The notes under the pieces were generated by a model. The model was given only the letters and a program-made list of their open reading frames with translations. It was not told where the DNA came from and ran no database searches. Shown one piece after another: positions 19,362-31,032 of a DNA stretch of 52,163 bases. Numbering within the stretch: the stretch's first letter is position 1; each line of letters starts with the position of its first letter. The stretch is from an uncultured Lachnospiraceae bacterium (lineage in GTDB: Bacteria; Bacillota; Clostridia; Lachnospirales; Lachnospiraceae), in NCBI GenBank assembly GCA_900316665.1, contig ONDV01000016.1:1-52163 (forward strand). The letters run 5' to 3'. Both the position numbers and the translations under genes were made by a program.

Positions 19362-19634
19362 AAACTTCCCACATTTAATGTAACATCACGAAGTGATGTT
19401 ACATAGATCATCTTCGTTGCAAGGATTCATTCGCTTTTTGCCAAGAGATGTCACAGTGGTGGCTCACAAGTATATTACAAGGAAGCATTTCTGCTTGAAC
19501 GATTGTCAACCGAGCCGCAGCTAGCGTGCTCGCTCACGACGAAAAACACAATGCTCGCCACCATCTGTGCATTTCTTGGCAAGATTCATTGAATCCTTTG
19601 CAACGAAGATTTCATTATTGATGTGGGAAGTTTT
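19362..19634 (+). mobile_element. Complete MITE-like element upstream of lepA (core orientation A)
   Basis: A 273-bp element with terminal inverted repeats AAACTTCCCACAT (19362-19374) and ATGTGGGAAGTTT (19621-19633). Next to the left end is an 11-bp hairpin, TGTAACATCAC (19379-19389) with GTGATGTTACA (19393-19403). Two complementary arms of about 54 bp (19412-19465 and 19555-19608) surround a unique core. No ORF of note is present. It fills most of the 515-bp gap between rpsT and lepA; the rest holds the rpsT promoter on one side and the lepA promoter on the other. Confidence 0.82.
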
Positions 19635-19644
19635 AGTGTATAAT
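19616..19644 (+). promoter_or_regulatory. Candidate lepA promoter overlapping the MITE end
   Basis: A perfect -10 TATAAT (19639-19644) follows the element end by 4 bp. A possible -35 TATTGA (19616-19621) lies 17 nt upstream, inside the element. If correct, the repeat supplies half the promoter of the lepA-hemW unit. Confidence 0.5.
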
Positions 19645-19684
19645 ATTTTAGCAGTGACCGGGTAATGAACAGGAGATAAAGAAT

Positions 19685-21496
19685 TTGAAATCAGATAATT
19701 CGCACATCAGAAATTTCTGCATAATCGCTCATATTGACCATGGCAAGTCAACGCTCGCCGACAGGCTTATTGAGATGACAGGCACTCTTACCAAGCGCGA
19801 AATGCAGGATCAGGTGCTTGATAATATGGATCTCGAAAGAGAGCGGGGCATTACAATAAAGTCTCAGGCAGTGAGACTTATATATCATGCTTCTGACGGA
19901 GAGGAATATATCTTTAATCTTATAGATACTCCGGGACATGTTGATTTTAATTATGAAGTCTCAAGAAGCCTGGCTGCCTGCGACGGCGCGATCCTTGTAG
20001 TCGATGCCGCCCAGGGAGTGGAGGCGCAGACGCTGGCCAATGTATATATGGCGATAGATCATGATCTGGAAGTGCTGCCGGTTATAAATAAGATAGATCT
20101 TCCAAGTGCCGATCCTGACCGCACGGCTAAGGAAATCGAGGATGTGATAGGACTTGACTGCTCGAATGCTCCAAGGATCTCGGCAAAGACAGGATTAAAT
20201 TGCGAAGAAGTCCTTGAGCACATAGTTTCAGATCTGCCAGCGCCTTCAGGCGACAGCTCGCTTCCGCTCCAGGCTCTTATTTTTGACAGCATATATGACA
20301 GCTACCGGGGAGTTATCGTATTTATCCGTGTGAAGAACGGCAGCGTGAGACCGGGAGACGTAATAAAATTCATGGCCAGCGGTGCAGAGGAGCAGGTCGT
20401 AGAGACAGGCTACTTCGGAGCCGGGAAGCTGATACCCTGTGATGAACTGACAGCAGGCATGGTTGGATATCTGACGGCATCGATCAAGAATATAGGAGAC
20501 GCCAGAGTCGGCGATACTGTCACAAATCGTGACAACCCTGCAAAGGAGGCTCTGCCGGGTTACAAGAAGGTGAATCCCATGGTTTTCTGCGGTTTTTATC
20601 CTTCCGACAGCGCGAGGTATCCGGATCTAAGGGATGCTCTGGAAAAACTGCAGCTGAATGACGCGTCGCTTTTCTTTGAACCTGAGACATCCCTTGCGCT
20701 TGGTTTTGGATTCAGATGCGGTTTTCTCGGTCTATTGCACCTCGAAGTGGTTCAGGAGAGACTGGAGAGGGAATATGATCTGGATCTGGTGACGACGGCG
20801 CCCGGAGTTGTATATCGTGTCCATAAGACTGACGGCGAAGTGATAGAACTTACCAACCCGTCAAATCTGCCGGATCCGTCGGAGATCGATTATATGGAAG
20901 AACCCGTCGTATCGGCTGAGATCATGGTGACATCCGATTATATAGGACCTGTCATGGATCTCTGTCAGGAACGGCGTGGAGAATACATAAGCATGGAATA
21001 TGTTGAAAAGACCAGAGCACTTCTGAAGTACGACCTTCCATTGAATGAGATTATCTACGATTTCTTCGACGTATTGAAATCGCGTTCCAGGGGATATGCT
21101 TCCTTTGATTATGAATTCAAGGGATACAGAAAATCCGACCTTGTAAAGCTGGACATCCTTGTAAATAAGGAAGCCGTGGATGCCCTGTCCTTTATCGTAT
21201 TCAAGGGAACGGCATACGAGAGGGCAAGAAAAATGTGTGAAAAGCTGAAAGAGAATATTCCACGTCAGCAGTTCGAAATACCGATTCAGGCTGCTGTCGG
21301 ATCGAAGATCATTGCCCGTGAGACGATAAGAGCATATAGGAAAGATGTTCTTGCTAAATGCTACGGCGGCGACATCACCAGAAAGAAAAAGCTTCTGGAG
21401 AAGCAGAAGGAAGGAAAGAAGCGAATGAGGGAGATCGGCTCAGTTGAGATCCCTCAAGAAGCCTTCATGAGCGTTTTGAAGCTGGATGAAGAATGA
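19685..21496 (+). CDS. lepA: Elongation factor 4 (LepA)
   Basis: Ribosome-associated GTPase that affects translation initiation and elongation under stress. The 603-residue protein shows GTPase motifs [17 protein letters not shown] and NKIDLP, then EF-G-like domains and the LepA-specific C-terminal domain ([40 protein letters not shown]). Start is a TTG with AGGAG 9 nt upstream; no better start is in frame. The stop overlaps the hemW start. The lepA-hemW-hrcA order is the standard Firmicutes one. Confidence 0.97.
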   Translation: MKSDNSHIRNFCIIAHIDHGKSTLADRLIEMTGTLTKREMQDQVLDNMDLERERGITIKSQAVRLIYHASDGEEYIFNLIDTPGHVDFNYEVSRSLAACDGAILVVDAAQGVEAQTLANVYMAIDHDLEVLPVINKIDLPSADPDRTAKEIEDVIGLDCSNAPRISAKTGLNCEEVLEHIVSDLPAPSGDSSLPLQALIFDSIYDSYRGVIVFIRVKNGSVRPGDVIKFMASGAEEQVVETGYFGAGKLIPCDELTAGMVGYLTASIKNIGDARVGDTVTNRDNPAKEALPGYKKVNPMVFCGFYPSDSARYPDLRDALEKLQLNDASLFFEPETSLALGFGFRCGFLGLLHLEVVQERLEREYDLDLVTTAPGVVYRVHKTDGEVIELTNPSNLPDPSEIDYMEEPVVSAEIMVTSDYIGPVMDLCQERRGEYISMEYVEKTRALLKYDLPLNEIIYDFFDVLKSRSRGYASFDYEFKGYRKSDLVKLDILVNKEAVDALSFIVFKGTAYERARKMCEKLKENIPRQQFEIPIQAAVGSKIIARETIRAYRKDVLAKCYGGDITRKKKLLEKQKEGKKRMREIGSVEIPQEAFMSVLKLDEE

Positions 21497-22704
21497 TGGA
21501 AGAAACCATAGAAGTCTATCTTCATATACCTTTCTGTGTAAGGAAATGTCTCTATTGCGACTTCATATCAGGAAGTTTTTCTGACGAAGTTAAAGAGAAA
21601 TATATTTCTGCCCTGAAAAACGAGATCAAATATTTCGGCTCTCTTCTGTCCGAGGATAAGCCCGTAAAGGTATCATCTGTATTTATAGGAGGCGGTACTC
21701 CGAGCCTTCTTTCCGGAGAAGAAATATCGGGTCTTATGGCTTCCGTCAGAATGGCATTCAATCTGATGGACGATGCCGAAGTTACAATTGAGATGAACCC
21801 AGGGACGGCTTCGAAGGAGAAGCTGAAAAAGTACAGAGAAGCCGGCGTAAACCGACTGTCGATAGGTCTTCAATCAGCTGATAACAGCGAATTAAAGACT
21901 CTTGGCAGGATCCATGACAGGAATCAATTTCTGATGTCATACGATATGGCAAGAGAGGCCGGATATAAAAATATAAATATTGATCTTATCACAGCGATTC
22001 CGGGGCAGACCGAAGAATCATTTAAAAAGACATTGTCCTTTACTGTATCGCTTGCCCCTGAACATATAAGCGTCTATGATCTTCAGATCGAAGAGGGGAC
22101 TCCGTTTTTTTCTATGTATCATGAGGACGAAGAGAGACGTGAGCGGGGAGAGAAGACCATCTTTCTCCCGGATGAAGATGAAGAGCTTCGAATGACTGAG
22201 CTCTTTGAATCATATCTTCCATCTAAAGGATATATGCAGTATGAGATCTCGAATTTTTCGAGACCGGGATTTGAATGCAGGCATAATATAGGATACTGGA
22301 CCCGGAAACCTTATATAGGATTCGGCGCTTCGGCCGCCTCTCTTTATAAAAATACCCGGTGGACAAATACCGCATCAGTGGAAGAATACATCCGCCATCA
22401 GCTTTCAGACAAGGACGATCCACCATGGTCAGACCATCCATCCCTCAAATTTCATTCAGCCGGTCGGCTGAAAGTGAAAGACGAGATAGAGGAATACATG
22501 TTTCTCGGCCTCAGGATGAACCGGGGGATAAAATTTTCGGACTTTAAAAGTACTTTCGGGGAAGACATATCATTTTATTACGGCAAAATAATAGAGAAGT
22601 TAGTCAGTAACGGACTGCTCACAGAGAACGATTCTGCGATAAAACTCACTGACAGGGGGAGACATCTCGGAAATCTGGTCTTCAGCGAATTCCTCTTTGA
22701 CTGA
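21493..22704 (+). CDS. hemW: HemW, radical SAM heme chaperone
   Basis: Formerly annotated as an oxygen-independent coproporphyrinogen III oxidase; family members deliver heme to target proteins. The 403-residue protein has the radical SAM cluster C15-x3-C19-x2-C22 ([14 protein letters not shown]), GGGTPS, and the HemW-type HNIGYW motif. The first ATG overlaps the lepA stop; a second ATG follows directly. It is translationally coupled to lepA. Confidence 0.94.
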   Translation: MMEETIEVYLHIPFCVRKCLYCDFISGSFSDEVKEKYISALKNEIKYFGSLLSEDKPVKVSSVFIGGGTPSLLSGEEISGLMASVRMAFNLMDDAEVTIEMNPGTASKEKLKKYREAGVNRLSIGLQSADNSELKTLGRIHDRNQFLMSYDMAREAGYKNINIDLITAIPGQTEESFKKTLSFTVSLAPEHISVYDLQIEEGTPFFSMYHEDEERRERGEKTIFLPDEDEELRMTELFESYLPSKGYMQYEISNFSRPGFECRHNIGYWTRKPYIGFGASAASLYKNTRWTNTASVEEYIRHQLSDKDDPPWSDHPSLKFHSAGRLKVKDEIEEYMFLGLRMNRGIKFSDFKSTFGEDISFYYGKIIEKLVSNGLLTENDSAIKLTDRGRHLGNLVFSEFLFD

Positions 22705-22720
22705 AATTTGAAATAAATTA

Positions 22721-23077
22721 AAACTTCCCACACTTAATGTAACATCACAAAGTGATGTTACAAGTGCAAGCGCAAGCAAACGAAGTTTGCACTTTAAATG
22801 CGCTTGCATCAATTAACATGAATTACCTTCGTCGCAAAGGATTCATTATTGCTTGCCAAGAGATGCACAGATGGTGGCGAACATTGTGTTTTTCGTTGTG
22901 AGCGAGCACGCTAGCTGCGGCTCGGTTGACAATCGTTCAAGCAGAAATGCTTCCTTGTAAAAAGCGCGTGCGAGCAAACAGAAAAACACAACTTGTGAGC
23001 CACCACTGTGACATCTCTTGGCAAAAAGCAAATGAATCCTTGCGACGAAGATTTTCATTATTTATGTGGTAAGTTTT
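22721..23077 (+). mobile_element. Complete MITE-like element upstream of hrcA (core orientation B)
   Basis: A 357-bp element with left end AAACTTCCCACAC (22721-22733) and a slightly decayed right end ATGTGGTAAGTTTT (23064-23077). The flanking hairpin is TGTAACATCAC (22738-22748) with GTGATGTTACA (22752-22762). It is followed by an extra nested palindrome (TGCAAGCGCA ... TGCGCTTGCA, about 22765-22808) absent from the 19362 copy. Arms lie at about 22827-22880 and 22997-23050. The core between them is the reverse complement of the core in the other complete copy. No protein is encoded. Confidence 0.82.
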
Positions 23078-23100
23078 TAAAATAAATTTGTATTCAGATG

Positions 23101-23129
23101 TTGACAAGTTTCGGAGAGGGTGGTACATT
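23101..23129 (+). promoter_or_regulatory. Promoter of the hrcA heat-shock operon
   Basis: Consensus -35 TTGACA (23101-23106), 17-nt spacer, and -10 TACATT (23124-23129). The predicted start falls just before the CIRCE operator. Confidence 0.85.
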
Positions 23130-23143
23130 ATGTTCAGTTGATA

Positions 23144-23170
23144 TTAGCACTCCGACAATATGAGTGCTAA
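23144..23170. promoter_or_regulatory. CIRCE operator (HrcA binding site)
   Basis: A perfect TTAGCACTC (23144-23152), 9-bp spacer, GAGTGCTAA (23162-23170). This is the exact CIRCE consensus, located between the promoter and hrcA, so HrcA represses its own operon until heat shock. Confidence 0.98.
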
Positions 23171-23193
23171 CAACAGAGCAGATGGAGACGCTT

Positions 23194-24258
23194 ATGGCAG
23201 ATGAACTCGACGAACGCAAGACCAAAATTTTAAATGTGATTATCGAGACATATCTCAAGACAGGTGAGCCTGTGGGATCCAGAACGATATCAAAGAATAC
23301 GGATCTGAATCTTTCCTCGGCTACCATCAGAAATGAGATGTCGGATCTTGAGGATCTGGGTTATCTTGAGAGTCCTCATACATCAGCGGGACGTATTCCG
23401 ACTGACAGAGGTTACAGATTCTACGTTGATAATCTGATCGAGAGCAAGAACGCTGAGATGGATGACCTCAAAAATCTCATGGTATCTAAGACTGAGAGGC
23501 TGGAGAATGTACTTAAGAATATAGTAATGTATCTTGCCAAAAACACACAGCTTCCAACCATGATATCGGCTCCTTCCATCACGAAGAACAGAGTAAAGTT
23601 CATCCAGCTCTCCGCAGTGTCAGAGCGGCAGCTCCTTTCCGTAGTGGTAATGGAAGGGAATATAGTAAGGAACCGGATGATCGAAGTCAATGAGGATATC
23701 GACAATCAGGAAATCCTGAAGCTGAATATGCTATTAAATACCAATCTGAACGGACTTACACTCCAGGAGATAAATCTTGGTATAATCCAGAAGATGAAGG
23801 AGATGGCGGGCGACAGAGGCGACATCATAGAAGATGTGCTTCAGAACATAGCTGATACGATCACTCAGGATGACCTTGAGATATATACAAGCGGCGCGAC
23901 GAATATTTTCAAATATCCGGAACTTGCGGATTCATCGAAAGCCAGCGAATTTCTTACCAGATTCGAGGACAAGAAGGATCTGCAGGAGATAATATCAGAT
24001 GCCCAGGAAGATGCGAAAAACAAGGGAACCGGTCTTCAGGTATATATAGGAGACGAGCTTCCTGCCAGCAGCATGAAAGACTGCAGCATAGTCACAGCAA
24101 CCTACGAGCTTGGCGATGGAGTGAAGGGAACTATTGGAATCATAGGTCCCAAGCGTATGGATTACGCGAAGGTCATGGACAATCTTTCCAGTCTTCGGGA
24201 CAAGCTGGAGGGTACGCTTAAAAATAAAGATTCAGGCGGAGCTGATGGACAGTCGTAG
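23194..24258 (+). CDS. hrcA: Heat-inducible transcriptional repressor HrcA
   Basis: Winged-helix repressor that binds CIRCE and needs GroEL for activity. The ATG at 23194 gives the family N-terminus (ELDERKTKILNVIIETYLKTGEPVGSRTIS). GGAG (23184-23187) lies 6 nt upstream; an in-frame GTG at 23164 lies inside CIRCE and is unlikely. The 354-residue protein has the N-terminal DNA-binding domain (LSSATIRNEMSDLEDLGYLESPHTSAGRIPTDRGYR region) and the C-terminal GAF-like HrcA domain ending with IGIIGPKRMDYAKV. First gene of hrcA-grpE-dnaK-dnaJ. Confidence 0.97.
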   Translation: MADELDERKTKILNVIIETYLKTGEPVGSRTISKNTDLNLSSATIRNEMSDLEDLGYLESPHTSAGRIPTDRGYRFYVDNLIESKNAEMDDLKNLMVSKTERLENVLKNIVMYLAKNTQLPTMISAPSITKNRVKFIQLSAVSERQLLSVVVMEGNIVRNRMIEVNEDIDNQEILKLNMLLNTNLNGLTLQEINLGIIQKMKEMAGDRGDIIEDVLQNIADTITQDDLEIYTSGATNIFKYPELADSSKASEFLTRFEDKKDLQEIISDAQEDAKNKGTGLQVYIGDELPASSMKDCSIVTATYELGDGVKGTIGIIGPKRMDYAKVMDNLSSLRDKLEGTLKNKDSGGADGQS

Positions 24259-24300
24259 ATTTTGAAATATATAGTTGAGGATAGAAAGGCGATCATTAAA

Positions 24301-24927
24301 ATGTCAGACAAGAAACAGACGGAAAAAGGATCTGCAGAGAATGAAGATCTGAAAAAGTCCGAAACTGATGTGGAGAAAAAAGAAGCAGATGCTGTAGACG
24401 AAAAGAAAGAAAAAAATAAAGATGATCATTCCGAAAAGAAGGCGGAAAAGGAGAAGAAAGATTCTTCAGATAAAAAGAAGCCTGAAAAGGAAGATCCGAA
24501 AGACAAGACTATTGCTGATTTGAAAGACAAGCTGACAAGGCAGATGGCCGAATTCGATAATTTCAGGAAGAGAACCGAGCGCGAAAAAGACAGCATGTTT
24601 GACAGCGGAGCGGCTTCGGTAGTGGAGAAGATCCTTCCGGTAATTGATAATTTCGAGCGGGCGCTTGAGATGACCAATGAGAAGACGGATGACGCATTTG
24701 CCGAAGGAATGAAAAAGATTTATAAGCAGTTCGGCGATATTCTTGAGAAGATGGAAGTAAAGCCGATCGAGGCAGTCGGAAAGACATTTGATCCCGAGCT
24801 TCATAACGCCGTCATGCATATAGATGATGATAATTACGGTGAGAATGAGATAGTAGAAGACCTGCAGAAGGGTTATACATTTCACGGCACCGTAATAAGA
24901 CATAGCATGGTCAAAGTAGCTAATTGA
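24301..24927 (+). CDS. grpE: Nucleotide exchange factor GrpE
   Basis: Releases ADP from DnaK. The first 75 or so residues are almost entirely Lys, Glu, Asp and Ser, and then a coiled coil leads into the GrpE beta-domain (EFDNFRKRTEREKD, VLPVIDNFERAL-like, VGKTFDPELHNAVMH). The ATG at 24301 is preferred, with AAAGG 11 nt upstream; an in-frame TTG at 24262 closer to hrcA is possible. The charged tail is longer than average for the family. Confidence 0.93.
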   Translation: MSDKKQTEKGSAENEDLKKSETDVEKKEADAVDEKKEKNKDDHSEKKAEKEKKDSSDKKKPEKEDPKDKTIADLKDKLTRQMAEFDNFRKRTEREKDSMFDSGAASVVEKILPVIDNFERALEMTNEKTDDAFAEGMKKIYKQFGDILEKMEVKPIEAVGKTFDPELHNAVMHIDDDNYGENEIVEDLQKGYTFHGTVIRHSMVKVAN

Positions 24928-24945
24928 TTTTTATTTAGTATATAG

Positions 24946-26868
<1,923 letters not shown>

Positions 26869-26889
26869 TAACAGGAAGTAACAAGGATC

Positions 26890-28041
26890 ATGGCAGAACA
26901 GAAAAGAGATTATTACGAAGTTCTCGGGGTGGCACGCGATGCTGACCCTGAGACTATAAAAAAAGCATACAGAAAGCTTGCCAAGAAATATCATCCCGAT
27001 ATGAATCCTGGTGATAAGAATGCCGAGGCCAAATTCAAGGAAGCATCAGAAGCGTATGCCGTTCTGAGTGATCCGGAGAAGCGCTCGAAGTATGATAAAT
27101 TCGGCAGTGCGGCCTTTGAAGGCGGAGCTGGCGGATTTGACTTCAATAATATGGACTTCGGCGACATATTCGGCGGTTTCGGCGACATATTCGGCGACCT
27201 GTTCGGTACTGGACAGAGGAGCCGAGCCGGCGGAAACGGAGCCATGAGAGGATCGGATGTCCACGTATCCGTGACTATTACCTTTGCCGAGGCTGCCTTT
27301 GGCGTCGAGAAAGAAATTGACACCTATGTAAGCGAGACATGTCCGGTATGTCACGGATCCGGCGCGAAACCCGGCACGAGCCCCATCACATGTCCTTCAT
27401 GCGGAGGTTCGGGAAAACGCGTTGAGACCAGACAGTCCATATTCGGAATGATGCAGAACGTGACCACTTGTTCTCAGTGTCACGGCACGGGCAAGATAGT
27501 CCGTGATAAATGTCCTCAGTGCCAGGGCAGGGGGACGGTATCAAAACCGTCAAAGATAGCAGTAATGATTCCTGCAGGAATAGACGACGGTCAGGCGGTA
27601 AGAGTTCGCGGAAAGGGAAATGCCGGTGTAAATGGCGGCCCCGCCGGAGACCTTATCGTAGAAGTAAGAGTGTCCGCAAGCAGGAAATTCAAGAGAAGCA
27701 ATTTCGATCTCTATACGGAGAGCAAGATATCATTTGCCCAGGCAGTTATAGGCTGTGAGCTTGTAATAGACACACTTGACGGACAGATCATGTATAAGAT
27801 CGCTCCAGGCACACAGTCCGGAACCAAGGTACGTTTCAAGGGTAAGGGCATACCGGTGCTCGGAGACAAGACCAGACGCGGTGATCTCTATGTCACATTG
27901 TCGGTAGACGTTCCAAAGAATCTGTCTTCAGCTGCCAGAGAGAAGCTTATCGAATTCGATTCTCTTTCAGGAGAGACATTAAATGCATCCGTTTCCGGCG
28001 GTACAAAGAAGCGCGGATTTGGATCAAGACACAGAAAATAA
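26890..28041 (+). CDS. dnaJ: Chaperone DnaJ (Hsp40)
   Basis: Stimulates the DnaK ATPase and delivers substrates. The 383-residue class A DnaJ has a J domain with HPD at residues 35-37, a Gly/Phe-rich region (about 75-115), four zinc repeats ([32 protein letters not shown]) and the C-terminal substrate domains. It lies 21 nt after dnaK and closes the operon with a hairpin terminator downstream. Confidence 0.97.
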   Translation: MAEQKRDYYEVLGVARDADPETIKKAYRKLAKKYHPDMNPGDKNAEAKFKEASEAYAVLSDPEKRSKYDKFGSAAFEGGAGGFDFNNMDFGDIFGGFGDIFGDLFGTGQRSRAGGNGAMRGSDVHVSVTITFAEAAFGVEKEIDTYVSETCPVCHGSGAKPGTSPITCPSCGGSGKRVETRQSIFGMMQNVTTCSQCHGTGKIVRDKCPQCQGRGTVSKPSKIAVMIPAGIDDGQAVRVRGKGNAGVNGGPAGDLIVEVRVSASRKFKRSNFDLYTESKISFAQAVIGCELVIDTLDGQIMYKIAPGTQSGTKVRFKGKGIPVLGDKTRRGDLYVTLSVDVPKNLSSAAREKLIEFDSLSGETLNASVSGGTKKRGFGSRHRK

Positions 28042-28060
28042 AACATTTTTGCTGTATTTC

Positions 28061-28096
28061 AAGGCTCTGCCATATTTATGACAGAGCTTCTTTTTT
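28061..28096 (+). terminator. Terminator after dnaJ
   Basis: GCTCTG (28064-28069) pairs with CAGAGC (28082-28087), followed by TTCTTTTTT. The stem is short but the T run is good. Confidence 0.8.
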
Positions 28097-28164
28097 GTGA
28101 TACACTTATTTTTGTGTCAAAAGCAGTGTATTCGACATATTGATATGAAAGAGAAGGTCGTTCC

Positions 28165-29121
28165 ATGAAGTGGAAGAGTATAAAAATAGAGACGGTTCCG
28201 TCAGCTGAGGATCTGATCACGGCAGCCCTCTATGACGAGGGATTTATGAATATCGAGATAAGAGATTCGCTTGTGCCTGAAGATGCCCTGCGTGACGGAT
28301 ATCATGAGGAGCTCATACCTGACATTCACGATGAGGGTGCTTATGTCATTTTCTATCTGGATGATGATCATGATGTGGATGAAATAAAAAATAAAACAGG
28401 AATGATTCTTAATAAGCTGAGGGAAGATTTTCCTGCTGTTGATTTCGGAACACTTTCAATATCTGTATCTGAAACGGATGAGACAGACTGGGAGAACGAG
28501 TGGAAGAAATATTTTCACAGGTTCAAACTCGGTTCCATGTCCATAGTTCCTATTTGGGAAAAGAATGAAGACGACACAGATGACGCCGGAACCATATATA
28601 TAGATCCGGGGCTTTCATTTGGTACCGGGTCTCATGAGACTACCAGGCTCTGTATCCTTGCGATAGAAAAGTATCTTGTTCCCGGCGGCCGTTTTCTGGA
28701 TCTTGGTTTTGGAAGCGGAATACTTTCGATAGCAGCCATGAAATACGGCGCGGCTGAGGCTTTCGGAACTGATATAGATCCGCTCTGCAATGAGACGGCC
28801 TTTGATAATTTTCGTATGAATAACCTGGATCCCGGACATTTCCATCCATTCTCAGGAGATATAGCAAGTGACAGCAATTTAAGAGACAGGATAGGGACAG
28901 GCTTTGATATGTGCTGCGGCAATCTTCTGGCCGATATCATTATCCCCATGGCTCCTTTCGTTCCTGATATGCTGAGACCGGGAGGAATCTTTATTTCATC
29001 AGGCATCCTTAAAGAGAGAGCGGGAGACGTCATGAAAGCTTTTGACGGAAGGCTTGATTTCATAGAGAAAAAAGATATGGGCGACTGGACGTCTCTTGTA
29101 TATAAAAGACCGGAGGATTGA
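28165..29121 (+). CDS. prmA: Ribosomal protein L11 methyltransferase
   Basis: SAM-dependent trimethylation of ribosomal protein L11. The 318-residue protein has the PrmA N-terminal substrate domain and the catalytic domain with DPGLSFGTGSHETTRLC, DLGFGSGILSIAA (usually DVGTGSG) and GNLLADIIIPMAP. The dnaJ-prmA-rsmE order is conserved in Firmicutes. rsmE begins 2 nt after the stop. Confidence 0.93.
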   Translation: MKWKSIKIETVPSAEDLITAALYDEGFMNIEIRDSLVPEDALRDGYHEELIPDIHDEGAYVIFYLDDDHDVDEIKNKTGMILNKLREDFPAVDFGTLSISVSETDETDWENEWKKYFHRFKLGSMSIVPIWEKNEDDTDDAGTIYIDPGLSFGTGSHETTRLCILAIEKYLVPGGRFLDLGFGSGILSIAAMKYGAAEAFGTDIDPLCNETAFDNFRMNNLDPGHFHPFSGDIASDSNLRDRIGTGFDMCCGNLLADIIIPMAPFVPDMLRPGGIFISSGILKERAGDVMKAFDGRLDFIEKKDMGDWTSLVYKRPED

Positions 29122-29122
29122 G

Positions 29123-29866
29123 ATGCAGCAGCTTTTCTGCAAAGATTCGGATATAGTGGATGGAGTAGTTACATTCACCGGAGAGACGGCCAATCATATA
29201 GGCAGGGCTCTTCGGATGAGAGTCGGAGAAAAGGTAAGGCTCAGTACAGACTCCGAGAAAAATTATATATGCAGGATAATTTCTTTTACAAAGGATTCTG
29301 TCTCATTTGCCATTGAGACAGAGACGGAAGATACCGAGCCGTCCGTATCGGTCACTATATTTCAGGCAGTGCCAAAGGGCGACCGTATGGAAAATGTGAT
29401 CGAAAAGACCGTGGAGCTCGGTGTCAGAAGAATAGTTCCCGTGGAGATGAAAAACTGCGTAGTAAGGATCGATGAGAAGAAAAAGCCGATCCGTCTTGCC
29501 AGATGGAGAAAGATAGCTGAATCGGCAGCCAGGCAGTCAAAGAGAAGTGCAGTGCCGGAGATCTCTGATTTTATTTCATTTAAGGAAGCTGCTTCAATGA
29601 TGGACGGGTTCGACATAGCATTGACTCCTTACGAGAACGAGACAGGCATGAAAGAGACCGCCCTCCTCAGAGAGAGGATCTCTCCCGGAATGAATATAGG
29701 GATAATGATAGGACCGGAAGGCGGATTCGCGCCGGAGGAGGTTTCCTGCATGGAAAAACATTCTGACATGATATCGCTTGGCAGACGTATACTTCGTACA
29801 GATACGGCAGCCATTGCGATGATGTCATACATCATGATAATTTCTGAGATAAGAGGAGAAAAATAA
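29123..29866 (+). CDS. rsmE: 16S rRNA m3U1498 methyltransferase
   Basis: SPOUT-class methyltransferase acting on 16S rRNA. The ATG at 29123 has CGGAGG 6 nt upstream; an earlier in-frame ATG at 29096 lies within prmA and has no such site. The 247-residue protein has a PUA-like N-terminus and the SPOUT knot motifs AVPKGDRMENVIEKTVELGV, IGPEGGFAPEEV and LGRRILRTDTAA. It abuts the cysteine desulfurase gene with no gap. Confidence 0.94.
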   Translation: MQQLFCKDSDIVDGVVTFTGETANHIGRALRMRVGEKVRLSTDSEKNYICRIISFTKDSVSFAIETETEDTEPSVSVTIFQAVPKGDRMENVIEKTVELGVRRIVPVEMKNCVVRIDEKKKPIRLARWRKIAESAARQSKRSAVPEISDFISFKEAASMMDGFDIALTPYENETGMKETALLRERISPGMNIGIMIGPEGGFAPEEVSCMEKHSDMISLGRRILRTDTAAIAMMSYIMIISEIRGEK

Positions 29867-31021
29867 ATGGAAGCTTATCTGGATAATTCAGCCACGACCG
29901 TCTGCAGCGAGAGAGCGGCCGAAAAGATGATGGAGGCGCTTCGAATCAATTTTGGAAATCCGTCGTCCCTCCACATGAAAGGAGTATACGCTGAGAGGTA
30001 CTTAAGGGTATCACGTGCGGCTGTCGCAAAGACCTTAAGATGCCGTGAAGACGAGATAATCTTTACATCAGGCGGGACGGAATCAAATAACCTTGCCATA
30101 TTCGGCACGGTCAGAAAGAGAAAGCGGATGGGGAAGCATGTCATTACGACTCCGATAGAGCATGCGTCGGTTGCAAACCCGTTTTCCTATCTTGAAAGCA
30201 TGGGGTATGAAGTCACATATCTCCCGGTTGACAAAGACGGAATCATTGACCTTCATGCTCTTTCAGAAGCAGTAAGAGCTGATACTGTCCTTGTGAGCAT
30301 CATGCATGTGAATAATGAGATCGGGGCTGTAGAACCTATAGAAGAGGCTGCCGGGATCATTCATTCAAAAAATCCCGATACATATTTTCATGTGGATGCC
30401 ATACAGTCATACGGTAAATTCAGGATATATCCCGACGAGACCGGCATTGATCTTATGAGCGTCAGCGGTCACAAGATCCACGGACCCAAGGGCTCCGGTT
30501 TTCTCTTCAGGAGAAAGGGCGTCCTTATAGATCCTATTATCCTCGGCGGCGGTCAGGAAGGTGGCATGAGAAGCGGTACGGAGAACGTGCCGGCCATAGC
30601 AGGACTGGGAGCAGCCGCAGTGGATATGTATAAGGATATTGATGGCGTCAGGAAAAATCTGTTTTCATTAAAGGAGAGATTTGTAAAAGAAATCCTTGAG
30701 ACCAAAGGCTGTCACATAAATGGAAAATACGATGAGACATCAGCTCCCCAGATCATTTCTGTTTCCTTTGACGATGTGCGCGCCGAAGTCATGCTGCATG
30801 CCCTGGAGGACCGAGGAGTATATGTGTCAAGCGGCTCGGCCTGCTCGTCAAACAGACCTGCTGTTTCAAGGACCCTTAAGGCCATAGGAGTTGATAAAAA
30901 ATATCTGGACAGCACGGTGAGATTCAGCCTGTCGCCATATAATACCGAAGAAGAGATAGATTATGCGGTAAAATGTGTGCGGGAACTTTTACCGATACTG
31001 GGAAAATTCAAAAGACATTAA
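29867..31021 (+). CDS. Cysteine desulfurase, NifS/IscS type, partner of ThiI
   Basis: PLP enzyme that takes sulfur from cysteine as an enzyme persulfide. The 384-residue protein has DNSATT, GGTESNNLAI, the PLP Lys203 (SGHKIHGPKG) and the catalytic Cys326 (SSGSACSS). It lies 11 nt upstream of thiI, and ThiI here has no rhodanese domain, so this enzyme probably supplies sulfur for 4-thiouridine in tRNA, as the NifZ-ThiI pair does in Bacillus. A general Fe-S role cannot be excluded; no iscU/sufU is adjacent. Confidence 0.92.
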   Translation: MEAYLDNSATTVCSERAAEKMMEALRINFGNPSSLHMKGVYAERYLRVSRAAVAKTLRCREDEIIFTSGGTESNNLAIFGTVRKRKRMGKHVITTPIEHASVANPFSYLESMGYEVTYLPVDKDGIIDLHALSEAVRADTVLVSIMHVNNEIGAVEPIEEAAGIIHSKNPDTYFHVDAIQSYGKFRIYPDETGIDLMSVSGHKIHGPKGSGFLFRRKGVLIDPIILGGGQEGGMRSGTENVPAIAGLGAAAVDMYKDIDGVRKNLFSLKERFVKEILETKGCHINGKYDETSAPQIISVSFDDVRAEVMLHALEDRGVYVSSGSACSSNRPAVSRTLKAIGVDKKYLDSTVRFSLSPYNTEEEIDYAVKCVRELLPILGKFKRH

Positions 31022-31032
31022 GAAAGGAAAAT

